16,046 bases of DNA from CAZWXH01 sp964637725 (GCA_964637725.1 CAZWXH010000038.1:1-16046), one strand, 5' to 3'; positions 1 to 7,805 are shown, counted from the stretch's first letter. The notes: generated from the letters alone by a model not told the origin. Made by a program: numbers and translations.

Positions 1-71
1 AAACCAATAAATAAAATATATTTTCATTATTTATTGACATTTAATAGTTTGTCTTATATTGATCTCTAACA

Positions 72-119
72 AACAAAAAAGACAAGTTCGTTAAAGATTA
101 TGCTTTAACGAGTCTTGTC
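72..119 (-). terminator. intrinsic terminator of the manganese riboswitch expression platform
   Basis: On the minus strand a long stem (arm 119-103 with arm 96-81, GACAAG/CTTGTC at its base and CGTTAAAG/CTTTAACG at its top, one small bulge) is followed by a run of six T and a further TTG. The 5' arm contains CTCGTT (112-107), which is also the 3' strand of aptamer helix P1, so the two structures exclude each other. Confidence 0.8.
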
Positions 120-191
120 TTTAAGATGTACCAGAATAGAATCTATTCGGGTATGTTGATACATCACACTGTGTGAGACTACTCCCTCATT
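107..191 (-). ncRNA. yybP-ykoY family manganese riboswitch aptamer
   Basis: The minus-strand RNA carries the family signatures. AAUGAG (191-186) pairs with CUCGUU (112-107) to form P1. It is followed by the conserved GGGAGUAG loop segment (186-179), a UCAC/GUGA hairpin, then the AUCAACAUACCC segment (160-149) that starts a second arm closed by UACC/GGUA with an AAUAG/CUAUU tip. In the family the two conserved internal loops dock side by side and bind Mn2+, with an Mg2+ at a neighbouring site. The 3' strand of P1 is also part of the terminator stem immediately downstream, so ligand binding should prevent termination (an ON switch). Family members usually control Mn2+ exporters, P-type cation ATPases, TerC/Alx-like or UPF0016 proteins. 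The regulated gene is outside the window. The identification rests on motif and fold recognition by eye, not a covariance-model search. Confidence 0.8.
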
Positions 192-197
192 GACAAT

Positions 198-226
198 ATA
201 ATAGCATAGTCTAAAAAATATGTAAA
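198..226 (-). promoter_or_regulatory. sigma-A-type promoter driving the manganese riboswitch
   Basis: Read on the minus strand, a TTTACA -35 (221-226) and a TATTAT -10 (198-203) are separated by 17 bases. Transcription would start close to position 191, exactly where the riboswitch aptamer begins. The controlled gene lies off the left edge of the window. Confidence 0.65.
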
Positions 227-329
227 TAGTGAATAAATAATTGAATTATTTATATAATAATAAAGAATATAGGCATTGTATCATAATCAATGTACAAGAT
301 ATGTAGAATTGTAGGAAAGGAAAGATAAA

Positions 330-929
330 ATGCAAGCTTGGTTAATATTCTTAATTGAACAATATGGATATATGAGTTTATTTTGGCTTATGATTATTGA
401 AAATGTTTTTCCGCCTATTCCCTCAGAACTTGTTTTGACATTTGGTGGCTTTATGACCTCACTAACATATCTTACAATACCCGGAGTTATTATTGTTTCC
501 TCACTAGGTTCCTTTATTGGAGCGTTGATTCTTTTTTGGGTAGGGAAGTTACTAAACCCTAGAAGATTAGAAAGATGGTTAGACAGTCCTTGGGCAATAC
601 GTCTCCATTTTAAAAAAGAACAAATAGAGAAAACTGAATTATGGTTTGAAAAACATGGCAAAAAAGCAGTTTTCTTTGGACGCCTTGTGCCTATGATTAG
701 AAGTTTAATCTCAATACCAGCAGGAATGAGTCAAATGTCCTTTTTACCATTCTCTCTTTATACATTATTAGGAACAATCCTTTGGGATACAATATTAGTA
801 AGCATTGGGGTAGCACTAGGAACGCAGTGGAATATTATATCTGTGTTCATGCAACAATATAAAGTCGTTATTTGGAGTGGTGTAGGAATTGTTGTTAGCA
901 TATACTTGATAAAGAAAAAGTTCACTTAA
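330..929 (+). CDS. DedA family (VTT domain) membrane protein
   Basis: A 199-residue polytopic membrane protein of the DedA/VTT superfamily. The family is implicated in flipping undecaprenyl phosphate or phospholipids across the cytoplasmic membrane and in membrane homeostasis. The N-terminal hydrophobic segment leads into the re-entrant-loop motif ENVFPPIPSE (24-33), followed by a glycine-rich helix (about 50-72). The second signature, FFGRLVPMIRSLISIPAG (115-132), holds the conserved G-R and the second Arg (R124) typical of DedA. A final hydrophobic helix (175-194) ends in a lysine cluster. Length is typical for the family. A GGAAAGGAAAG ribosome binding site sits just before the ATG. A TATAAT at 253-258 could be a -10 but has a poor -35. 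Which lipid it moves cannot be told from sequence. Confidence 0.9.
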   Translation: MQAWLIFLIEQYGYMSLFWLMIIENVFPPIPSELVLTFGGFMTSLTYLTIPGVIIVSSLGSFIGALILFWVGKLLNPRRLERWLDSPWAIRLHFKKEQIEKTELWFEKHGKKAVFFGRLVPMIRSLISIPAGMSQMSFLPFSLYTLLGTILWDTILVSIGVALGTQWNIISVFMQQYKVVIWSGVGIVVSIYLIKKKFT

Positions 930-1005
930 TAAATTAATCCTATCACATAATTATCACATATTTTATCTATATACTAAGACAAGTGTTATCTATATGGAGG
1001 ATATT

Positions 1006-1377
1006 ATGAAACAAACAAACAAAAAGAATTATTCTAAAAGTGCTATCGCATTTTATATCTTAGCAGGATTAACATTCCTTGTCTTTGTATATTCAATGTA
1101 TAATGTACAAATCTATTTATCAAGTGCTATTGATCAAGGTCAAATTTCATGGGCAGCGAATTGGTTTGATTTAATTGGTTATTATACAAATACTGCAAAT
1201 GGTTTTGTGTATCTATTATATGCTGCTATTTTAGCAGGAATGGGATATGTAATTTCATTAATTAAACAAAACAAAAACACATCTCAAAATGGAGAAGAAG
1301 TATTTGTAGAAGAAACTAGCAATGATAGAGAAGAAACAATAATTGAAGAAATGAATGAAGAAGAGACAAAAGCATAA
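1006..1377 (+). CDS. small two-helix membrane protein with acidic C-terminal tail, unknown function
   Basis: A 123-residue protein I do not recognise. A short basic, Asn/Lys-rich N-terminus is followed by a hydrophobic helix (about 12-34), a polar stretch of about 30 residues with aromatic residues, a second hydrophobic helix (about 62-83), and a hydrophilic tail of about 40 residues. The end of the tail is dominated by Glu (EETSNDREETIIEEMNEEE). Both termini are predicted to lie on the same side of the membrane, probably the cytoplasm. The start was set at 1006 because GGAGG (996-1000) is correctly spaced for it; an in-frame ATG at 994 overlaps that ribosome binding site and is unlikely to be used. 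It lies 76 bases after the DedA gene and its coding end is part of a terminator stem. It may be a membrane-anchored accessory protein, but nothing in the sequence fixes a role. Confidence 0.75.
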   Translation: MKQTNKKNYSKSAIAFYILAGLTFLVFVYSMYNVQIYLSSAIDQGQISWAANWFDLIGYYTNTANGFVYLLYAAILAGMGYVISLIKQNKNTSQNGEEVFVEETSNDREETIIEEMNEEETKA

Positions 1378-1394
1378 TCTCTTCTTTTCTTTTA
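1357..1394 (+). terminator. intrinsic terminator overlapping the end of the small membrane protein gene
   Basis: AAGAAGAGA (1358-1366) pairs perfectly with TCTCTTCTT (1378-1386), and a T-rich run follows (TTTTCTTTT). The 5' arm encodes the Glu-rich C-terminus and the loop contains the stop codon. It separates this gene from the convergent PBP gene. Confidence 0.65.
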
Positions 1395-3266
1395 TTCATT
1401 TTTAAACCAGTATGGTGTTCCATTTTCTTTATATTCTCCACTTATAGGATCAATAGGAATCTGTTGAATATGAGAATTGGGTTGATACCAAGGACCATTT
1501 TCGTTTTGTAAGTAATTGGCCATTGTTTGAAAGATGACTTTAGGTATCTTTGTATCCAAAGCCATTTTGACTTCTCGATTATCATCGTAGCCAATCCAAC
1601 TTAAAATAGTATAATTGGGATTATATCCTGCACAAAGAACATCATAGGGTGTTGAACCTGTTTTTACAGCGAACTTTGATTTGGTTGGATAAGCCGACAT
1701 AGTTGCATTTGTATAAGTATTAAACTGACTATCAAACGGTGATGTTAAAAGTTGGTTTAAGATTAAACAAGTATCAGGATTTAACAATTGTTTGTTTTTA
1801 TCTTTATAAACATATAGAACATCACCATTATTATTGGTAATCTTATTGATAGTATGTACATCATTATAGATCCCTGTATTTGAAAATGTAGTAAAGATAT
1901 TAGCAAGATTATAAACATTGGTATTTAATGTTCCTAAAGCTAATGAAGGATGGGGTGAAACATGGGTAAAACCAAACTTAGATAATGCATTAACTAAGGC
2001 TTGTTCACCTAAGAACATATGTGTTTTAACCGCAAAGATATTATCACTTACAGCGATTGCTTGAGCAAGTGTCACATCATTCATAGCGTATTTTTGATTG
2101 AAATTCGTTGGATTATATGTTTTACCATTATCGAGTTTGAAAGTCGTAGGTTCACTTTTAAACTTAGTTGTTGGACTAAAACCATTTTCTAAAGCAACAT
2201 AATAAAGTAGTGGTTTCATTGTTGATCCTATTTGTCTTTTAGAACTTGTTGCACGATTGAATTGGGATGAGGAATAATTCTTCCCTCCAACTAAAGCAAG
2301 AACACTTGAATGAGAGGAATCAAGAACGATACTTGACACCTCAAGTTCATTACGATCTTTCATTTGTGAAGCAATAGTTTCATTTAATTGATTTTGAACA
2401 GATGAATTAAGAGTTGTTTCAACATTTAATCCTTGATTGATATAATTTTCTTTATAAAATCCAAGTTCTTTAAGTTCTTGGATAACAGTATCTTTGAAAT
2501 AGGGATATGTCGCTGATAGTGAAGATGATGGATTAGGGTTTAATACAAAAGGTGTGTCAGCAATTTGTTGTACTTTGTTTTGATCTATATAATTAACTTC
2601 AACAAGTTTATTAAGAACCAACTTTTGTCTACTCTTAGCACCTTTCATATCCTTGAATGGTGAATAGTAAGTAGGACCATTAATAACACCTGCTAACATA
2701 CTGGATTCATTTAAGTCTAAGTCTTTAGGATCTTTATTAAAATAATAAAGAGAAGCATTCTTGATACCATAAATACCATGACCAAAATAAACTGTATTCA
2801 CATAACCTTGTAATATTGTATCCTTATTATAATGAGCCTCAAGCCTCGTTGTTAAAAAAGCCTCGGTAATTTTTCTTGTCCATGTTTTTTCATTTGTAAG
2901 AAAGAGGAGTCTTGCATATTGTTGAGAAATGGTACTTGCACCTTCAGACTTTCCGCCATCCACTAAATTGGCTTTGACTGCTCTTGCAATACCGATAGGA
3001 TCAAACCCTCGATGACTATAAAAACGATGATCTTCAATAGCAACAATACTCGCTAAAAAGTCTTTAGAAATATCTTTTAGGGCAACATCATTACTTTGTT
3101 GATTAGATTGATAGTAAAGTTTCTTTTGATCATCATACATTCTAATATAATGACCTTGACCAAGGCTAGGGGCTTCCATTATAAAACTCGCTCCATATAT
3201 AATTATTCCAAACACTAATATAGAGATTAATATGTATCGTAACCATTTAATAAAAATCTTCATCAT
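1392..3266 (-). CDS. class A penicillin-binding protein (bifunctional transglycosylase/transpeptidase)
   Basis: Polymerises lipid II into glycan strands and cross-links them, at the outer face of the membrane. A cytoplasmic Lys-rich start and one transmembrane anchor (about 7-28) precede the GT51 glycosyltransferase domain, which shows the catalytic EDHRFYSHRG motif (Glu78) and the EGASTISQQ motif (about 108-116). The transpeptidase domain shows all three motifs: STMK (Ser348, Lys351), SDN (407-409) and KTG (535-537). At 624 residues it is short for the class and ends soon after the transpeptidase domain, without the disordered or PASTA extensions of some PBP1/PBP2b-like proteins. The start at 3266 (or 3263, ATGATG in tandem) is chosen because GAGGTGA lies just upstream; an in-frame ATG at 3284 has no good ribosome binding site. 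It is transcribed divergently from the YwiB-like gene. It resembles PonA/PBP1a, but paralogues in the genome could hold the main role. Confidence 0.93.
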   Translation of the reverse strand: MMKIFIKWLRYILISILVFGIIIYGASFIMEAPSLGQGHYIRMYDDQKKLYYQSNQQSNDVALKDISKDFLASIVAIEDHRFYSHRGFDPIGIARAVKANLVDGGKSEGASTISQQYARLLFLTNEKTWTRKITEAFLTTRLEAHYNKDTILQGYVNTVYFGHGIYGIKNASLYYFNKDPKDLDLNESSMLAGVINGPTYYSPFKDMKGAKSRQKLVLNKLVEVNYIDQNKVQQIADTPFVLNPNPSSSLSATYPYFKDTVIQELKELGFYKENYINQGLNVETTLNSSVQNQLNETIASQMKDRNELEVSSIVLDSSHSSVLALVGGKNYSSSQFNRATSSKRQIGSTMKPLLYYVALENGFSPTTKFKSEPTTFKLDNGKTYNPTNFNQKYAMNDVTLAQAIAVSDNIFAVKTHMFLGEQALVNALSKFGFTHVSPHPSLALGTLNTNVYNLANIFTTFSNTGIYNDVHTINKITNNNGDVLYVYKDKNKQLLNPDTCLILNQLLTSPFDSQFNTYTNATMSAYPTKSKFAVKTGSTPYDVLCAGYNPNYTILSWIGYDDNREVKMALDTKIPKVIFQTMANYLQNENGPWYQPNSHIQQIPIDPISGEYKENGTPYWFKNE

Positions 3267-3284
3267 AATCACCTCATCTCTCAT

Positions 3285-3324
3285 TTTTACCGAAATTGTG
3301 TTATAATATTCACGGTGATAAGAA
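3285..3324. promoter_or_regulatory. compact divergent promoter region for the PBP gene and the ywiB-cls operon
   Basis: On the plus strand an extended -10 (TGT then TATAAT, 3299-3307) would start transcription about 12 bases before the YwiB-like start codon, giving a very short leader that contains only the GGTGATAAG ribosome binding site. No good -35 is seen, as expected for an extended -10 promoter. On the minus strand TATTAT (3308-3303) overlaps the same bases and could serve the PBP gene with a weak -35 (CATACA). The two promoters would compete for the same DNA. Confidence 0.55.
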
Positions 3325-3720
3325 ATGTATGAAACAAAACAAATTCATTATAAGATTATTTTTAAATTAGATGGGCAAAGTGAAACTATAGAATATAAAT
3401 CTATAGGAGTTCTTTTACGTGATCAAAATACACATATTAGTTTTGAAACAAAAGATGGAGTTATTGATTTAATTTATGATGATAATCAAGTGATATTAAA
3501 ACAAGGGGAATCTGTTTTGAATTTTTTATTTGATAAAGAAACATGGAATCAATATAAACTTCCTTATGGAGATGTTTCTTTAAAGACTCAATTAATAAAA
3601 TTCAATGCCAATGATGATTGTATTAAAATGAAATATGAATTATATGATCAAGGTGGATTGATATCAACAGCCTATTTATTAATAACGTTGTTACCATATC
3701 ATTATCAGGAGGCAATATGA
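3325..3720 (+). CDS. DUF1934 / YwiB-family beta-barrel protein
   Basis: A 131-residue soluble protein resembling the DUF1934 (YwiB) family, small single-domain proteins predicted to form a calycin-like beta-barrel; no biochemical function is established. The sequence alternates short strands. Seen features that suit the family are IEYKSIGVLLRD near residues 22-33, an acidic IDLIYDD segment, a VSLKTQLIKF strand in the second half, and a hydrophobic C-terminus. In Bacillus the ywiB gene lies next to argS, which is also in this window but about 7.5 kb away. The last four bases overlap the start of the cardiolipin synthase gene (ATGA), so the two are translationally coupled. The GGTGATAAG ribosome binding site decides the start. 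Confidence 0.75.
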   Translation: MYETKQIHYKIIFKLDGQSETIEYKSIGVLLRDQNTHISFETKDGVIDLIYDDNQVILKQGESVLNFLFDKETWNQYKLPYGDVSLKTQLIKFNANDDCIKMKYELYDQGGLISTAYLLITLLPYHYQEAI

Positions 3721-5228
3721 AACTACTGAAAATCTTTTTAAGTCGGATGTTTGTATTTGGACTTTTGATTTTTGTTCAAGTTATTTGGATAGCAATTATT
3801 GGAGCAAGTGTTATTGAAAACATGAAATGGTTAAGAGTTCTTTTTTTAATTATTAGTACTTTTGTAGTTTTGTGGTTAGTCAATAAAGATGAAAATCCTT
3901 CTTATAAAATATCTTGGATTATTATTATTCTTCTTTTTCCTGCATTTGGTGGTTTGTTATATTTAAGTATAGGGAATAAGAAACCTTCAAGAAGAATTAG
4001 AAAATCTTTACAACCTATCTTAAATGAAATGCATTCCATTATGAATATGGATAATGAAGTATCACATATTATAAGTGATGCAAGAAGTTATGGTTTTACA
4101 TATTTGTCAGATATAGGTTATGGAACATATCAGAATACGAAAACAAAATATTATTCATTAAGTGATTATAATTATAGAGATTTATTAAAGGATATAAGAA
4201 ATGCAAAGCATTATATCTTTATGGAGTATTTTATTGTAAGTGAAGGGATGATGTTTGATACCATTATTAAATTATTAAAACAAAAGGTAAAAGAAGGTGT
4301 TGAAGTCCGTTTTATTTATGATGATGTAGGAAGTTTAACAACTATTCCTTTTGGTTTTGAAAAGACATTAGAAGCTTATGGTATCAAGTGTGTTGTCTTT
4401 AATCCTTTTATTCCCCTCGTATCAGTCGCAATGAATCATCGTGATCATCGAAAGATATGTGTCATAGATGGCTATATAGGCTATAGTGGAGGCTTTAACT
4501 TAGCAGATGAGTATATCAATGCTAAGATAAGATTTGGACACTGGAAGGATACAGGAATACGTTTAGAAGGTGATGCTGTATGGAATTTAACTGCTATGTT
4601 TTTATCAACTTGGAATGCTTATCGACACGAGGATAGTGATTACTTAAAATATCGACCAACAGTTTATAATAATCAAGTTTATCAAGAACAAGGTTATGTC
4701 GTCGCATATGGAGATTCACCGTTAGATGAAGAAAGGACAGGCGAAGATATTTATCTCAACCTTATTCATCAAGCGAAAGAAGAAATTCTCATTATGACAC
4801 CATACTTTATTATTGATGATACAATGATGAAAGCATTAACTATGGCAGTCAAAAAAGGTGTGAACGTTAAAATTATCACACCCGGTATACCAGACAAGAG
4901 AAATGTATATAAAGTAACAAGATCATATTATTATTCATTAATTCAAGAAGGTATAGAATTCTATGAATATACACCCGGATTCTTACATGCTAAGGTTGTG
5001 TTAGTGGATAATAAAATTGCGACTGTAGGAACTATTAATTTTGATTATCGTAGTCTATATTTACACTTTGAATGTAATGTTATGTTATATGAAACATCAA
5101 CAATAAAAGATATTCAAGCAGACTTTTGTGAAACATTAAAGTTATGTCATAAAATAGATAAAAAACATAGTCAAAGATTTAAAGGATTATATGAAGCAAT
5201 ATTAAGATTATTTGCGCCATTGATGTAA
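3717..5228 (+). CDS. cls: cardiolipin synthase (phospholipase D superfamily)
   Basis: Condenses two phosphatidylglycerol molecules to cardiolipin and glycerol at the cytoplasmic membrane. Two N-terminal transmembrane helices (about 10-33 and 39-55) and a third hydrophobic stretch with the NPSYKISW...FPAFGG signature (60-79) form the typical PLDc_N anchor. Both HKD motifs are intact: HRKICVID (His244, Lys246, Asp251) and HAKVVLVD (His424, Lys426, Asp431), each followed by the expected G-T/S-x-N or GGFN segment. At 503 residues it has full ClsA/ClsB length. An AGGAGG ribosome binding site lies within the end of the upstream gene, and the start overlaps the upstream stop by four bases, so the two form an operon. 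Confidence 0.93.
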   Translation: MKLLKIFLSRMFVFGLLIFVQVIWIAIIGASVIENMKWLRVLFLIISTFVVLWLVNKDENPSYKISWIIIILLFPAFGGLLYLSIGNKKPSRRIRKSLQPILNEMHSIMNMDNEVSHIISDARSYGFTYLSDIGYGTYQNTKTKYYSLSDYNYRDLLKDIRNAKHYIFMEYFIVSEGMMFDTIIKLLKQKVKEGVEVRFIYDDVGSLTTIPFGFEKTLEAYGIKCVVFNPFIPLVSVAMNHRDHRKICVIDGYIGYSGGFNLADEYINAKIRFGHWKDTGIRLEGDAVWNLTAMFLSTWNAYRHEDSDYLKYRPTVYNNQVYQEQGYVVAYGDSPLDEERTGEDIYLNLIHQAKEEILIMTPYFIIDDTMMKALTMAVKKGVNVKIITPGIPDKRNVYKVTRSYYYSLIQEGIEFYEYTPGFLHAKVVLVDNKIATVGTINFDYRSLYLHFECNVMLYETSTIKDIQADFCETLKLCHKIDKKHSQRFKGLYEAILRLFAPLM

Positions 5229-5273
5229 AAACCCTAATTAAGAATTATCATATCTTAACTAAGGTTTTTTTTA
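5227..5273 (+). terminator. intrinsic terminator after cls
   Basis: AAAACCCTAATTAAGA (5228-5243) pairs with TCTTAACTAAGGTTTT (5252-5267 region) with two mismatches, and a T8 run follows. It closes the YwiB-cls transcription unit. Confidence 0.85.
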
Positions 5274-5390
5274 CTTATTGATTGTAGTGTTTATTTTATA
5301 TAATTTTTAAATTTTAATTTAAGATGGGAGGATCTTATTTTTAATGTTCAATTATTATAACTTTGTACAGTCAATAATTTAAGATTATTC

Positions 5391-5423
5391 AATTTTAAAG
5401 AGATATTATTATCCAAGATCTCT
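5391..5423 (-). terminator. weak candidate terminator at the end of the alpha-glucoside operon
   Basis: On the minus strand AGAGAT (5423-5418) and ATCTCT (5404-5399) form a six-pair stem around a 13-base loop that holds the stop codon of the deacetylase gene. Only TTAAAATT follows, so the T-run is poor. A small AAGAT/ATCTT inverted repeat lies further on (5321-5336). No better terminator is seen for this operon before it meets the convergent cls terminator. Confidence 0.3.
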
Positions 5424-6212
5424 ATAAGTAATGAGTTGTATTTCGTTGTCTCTAATATATTCAATAATATCTTTGTCTATTGATACTGCAACATCATTAA
5501 GTCTTTGAACAGTTAAAGATGTTTCAGAGAATAAATCTTTATCAATATAGCCACAATGACATATAAAGTAATTTATTTCATCATCTTTAATTGAAGGTAA
5601 AGCCTGTTCTAACAGATATTCCTTATAGCTCATTTCCAACTGTTCTTCAAAAGTGCATGGTTGATATTCTCCAGTATAGGCAAGATCTATGTAATAGTCA
5701 TTAAAATATAAATCAGAACAATTATGTTTGATACCATATTTTTCAGCAACCACTTTAGCAGCCTTTTCGGTATTGGGAGTCAGTATAGAGTGTCCATTAA
5801 TATATTCAGGTTTTCTTCCAATAAGTTCAACGAATCTTTTCACTTGATTTTCAGTCTCGATAAGAACTTCATTATAATCAAAGGGATCTTCTTCAAAGTG
5901 ATATAGATATCTATCTATTGAAGAAAGAACATTGTCTTTTAATATTTGTCTAGAGGATCTAAATCTATTCCCTGAAGTAATTAAATGTGGAACTAATTTT
6001 GGATTACTAACAGGGCAACCTGCTTGAAGATTTATATCAATTCCCAAACACACATCAACTTCTTTAATACGATGTGCAGCATATTCAGAAGATTCCATAT
6101 TGACAAAAAGTCCAGTGTTTTTAATTAAACCATCTTTTATAGCTCTAATTGTTCCATCAGTGACGCCATATGTTAAACCATAATCATCACTTTGGATAAG
6201 TAATTTTTTCAT
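5409..6212 (-). CDS. ChbG/YdjC-family carbohydrate deacetylase, divergent metal site
   Basis: A 267-residue member of the ChbG/HpnK (YdjC) deacetylase family; E. coli ChbG removes one acetyl group from chitobiose-6-phosphate. The N-terminal LIQSDDYGLT motif carries the metal-binding Asp (Asp10). The second family ligand, a His in G-hydrophobic-His (His61 in E. coli ChbG), is replaced by Asp59 in LGIDINL. The third, His141 in NGHSIL, is kept, but the usual D-S-H-x-H-x-H around it is reduced. Near the C-terminus the MCHP-like motif reads ICHCGYID. The start at 6212 was chosen because it follows an AGGAG site; the longer open frame upstream would run inside the EIIBC gene. It begins 2 bases after the EIIBC stop, so translation is coupled. 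Its neighbours are alpha-glucoside genes rather than chitobiose genes, so the substrate is uncertain. An acylated PTS-delivered sugar phosphate is my inference. Confidence 0.8.
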   Translation of the reverse strand: MKKLLIQSDDYGLTYGVTDGTIRAIKDGLIKNTGLFVNMESSEYAAHRIKEVDVCLGIDINLQAGCPVSNPKLVPHLITSGNRFRSSRQILKDNVLSSIDRYLYHFEEDPFDYNEVLIETENQVKRFVELIGRKPEYINGHSILTPNTEKAAKVVAEKYGIKHNCSDLYFNDYYIDLAYTGEYQPCTFEEQLEMSYKEYLLEQALPSIKDDEINYFICHCGYIDKDLFSETSLTVQRLNDVAVSIDKDIIEYIRDNEIQLITYRDLG

Positions 6213-6214
6213 TA

Positions 6215-7630
6215 TTATACAACTCCTTTTTCTTTTTCGTTTCCAAAACCAAATATCAATGCAAGAGTAAAGGGAACTAAGAAGGCAATAGCACAAGCTA
6301 TAATACCATTTATTAGATTTGCTGAGCTTCCACCACTATAAGCTAGAAAACTCCAGAAACCGCCAGGTGCCATAACGTAACAATTGACATTCATTAAACC
6401 TATGTAGAAGCCACCAGCAAAGCCTCCAGCCAATACATATGCCATATTACGTTTGCTTTTCATAACAAAACCAAAAATCGTAGGCTCACTTATTCCGCCA
6501 AATCCCTCGGTTGTTATACAGCTTAATGCAAGTATTTTATCTTCAGGTTTTTTTGATCTGATTAATGCTGCAAATGGTAAAGACATCAATTGAAAGTCCA
6601 TGATATAAGAAGCTGCCCAAATACAACGATCATAACCATTTTTTGCATATTCAACTAATGCGGCTGCGTTGAGCGCATGATGCATTCCTGTAATAATTAA
6701 GAATGGGAATAAAGCACCAACTAATCCAGTAGCGATAGGTCCTATAGTATCTTTTAACCAAACAATACATGTTGCTACTGCTGATCCAGACACTGTTCCA
6801 ACTGGACCTAATATACATAAAGCAATTGGGACCATAACTAATACTGTACAAAGTGGATAAAGGATTCCTCTAATAACAGTAGGGAATAATTTTTTAAAGA
6901 ATTTTTCAACTTTTGATAAAATCCAAGTAATAAGAAGTGTTGGTAGAAAAGAATTTGCGTAAGTGGTTGCAATCATAGGAATTCCGAAAACAGTAAAAGG
7001 TTTTCCTGATTCCACAATTTCTGCCAAAGTTGGGTGAAGTAGCAAGGAAGCTAATATAAGAGCTAGTGGGATATTAGCATCAAATTTCTTTGCTGCAGTA
7101 TAAGCAACACATATTGGTAGAAATCTGAAGCAGTTATCACCAAGCATTGTTAATAATACAATAATATCACTATCATCAGGTAAAACCGCAAAAGTTGCAG
7201 ACCCAAGTAAGGCAACTGATAGTTTTATCAAACCACCTACAGAGAAGATAATGAAAACGGGAGTAATACATTCTGTAATTGTCGCAACCACAGTATTAAA
7301 AATTGATTTAATAGAAAAACTCTTTTTCTGTTTTTCGCCTTCAGGGATGAGTTCATCAACTTTATCAGCAGTTTGAATATTTCCCAAGTCACATATGATT
7401 TTATAAAGTTCTTCAACTTCTTGACCAACAATTATTTGTAATTGATCACCAATCCATTGGAATCCAGCGATACCACTTAAATTACTAAGTTCTTTTTCAT
7501 TCACTAATTCTCTATTTTTAATATTAAATCTCAGCCTTGTAAAACAGTGTGTAAAATGTACAATATTTTCTTTGTTTCCAATAAATTCAAGTATTTGTTG
7601 TGAAAGTTCTTTATAATCTATATTTGTCAT
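6215..7630 (-). CDS. PTS permease EIIBC, glucose superfamily (sucrose/beta-glucoside/trehalose type)
   Basis: Takes up and phosphorylates a sugar, receiving phosphate from EIIA. The EIIB domain comes first (about 1-90) with the phosphorylated Cys29 in FTHCFTRLRF and the family pattern GIAGFQWIGDQLQIIVGQEV. The EIIC domain (about 105-465) is a multi-helix membrane part with MHHALNAAALVEYA and the substrate-loop motif GISEPTIFG. It stops at 471 residues without a fused EIIA, so it depends on the separate EIIA at the head of the operon. The B-then-C order matches sucrose, beta-glucoside and trehalose permeases and differs from the C-then-B order of the classical maltose permeases GlvC/MalB that usually accompany GlvA-type enzymes. 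A strong AGGAGG site precedes the ATG. The substrate is probably an alpha-glucoside or sucrose isomer, judged from the neighbouring GH4 gene. Confidence 0.9.
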   Translation of the reverse strand: MTNIDYKELSQQILEFIGNKENIVHFTHCFTRLRFNIKNRELVNEKELSNLSGIAGFQWIGDQLQIIVGQEVEELYKIICDLGNIQTADKVDELIPEGEKQKKSFSIKSIFNTVVATITECITPVFIIFSVGGLIKLSVALLGSATFAVLPDDSDIIVLLTMLGDNCFRFLPICVAYTAAKKFDANIPLALILASLLLHPTLAEIVESGKPFTVFGIPMIATTYANSFLPTLLITWILSKVEKFFKKLFPTVIRGILYPLCTVLVMVPIALCILGPVGTVSGSAVATCIVWLKDTIGPIATGLVGALFPFLIITGMHHALNAAALVEYAKNGYDRCIWAASYIMDFQLMSLPFAALIRSKKPEDKILALSCITTEGFGGISEPTIFGFVMKSKRNMAYVLAGGFAGGFYIGLMNVNCYVMAPGGFWSFLAYSGGSSANLINGIIACAIAFLVPFTLALIFGFGNEKEKGVV

Positions 7631-7805
7631 ATATTTTCCTCCTGAAATATAATTTTTTTAAAAGTTTATAATAAGTGATTTTATTTTTTTGTTATACAAG
7701 GTTTTTTTGCTATACTGAGAATCATATGAATTTTAGTAATATTTAAGTTATAATTGTTATGGATTTCAAATTTGGTCATCGCGTGTTGATTTTCAAATAA
7801 TAAAA
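7631..7805. other. intergenic spacer between the GH4 and EIIBC genes
   Basis: A 175-base non-coding gap inside an otherwise compact operon. On the minus strand TTGAAA and TTAAAT, 17 bases apart (around 7741-7772), could form a weak internal promoter for the EIIBC-deacetylase pair. A GC-rich CACGCGATG patch (around 7778-7786) stands out from the AT-rich surroundings. I see no antiterminator hairpin and no convincing terminator here. Confidence 0.3.

Noticed and set aside
34..62. Plus-strand TTGACA at 34-39 as a promoter.
   Set aside because: The -10 at the right distance (TATTGA) is poor, and transcription would run into the riboswitch region with no gene directly served.
287..661. Minus-strand open frame of 124 codons opposite the DedA gene.
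   Set aside because: It lies opposite a well-supported DedA gene, has no ribosome binding site that I can see and no recognisable protein features.
6213..6296. Extended N-terminus for the deacetylase starting at 6296.
   Set aside because: It would overlap the EIIBC coding end by more than 80 bases and adds a Cys/Lys/Arg-rich sequence unlike the family; the start at 6212 has a proper ribosome binding site and family-like MKKLLIQSDD.
7690..7730. A possible third RAT before the EIIBC gene (minus strand GCAAAAAAACC).
   Set aside because: There is no GGATTGTTAC 5' half, the A-run is too long, and no terminator stem overlaps it.
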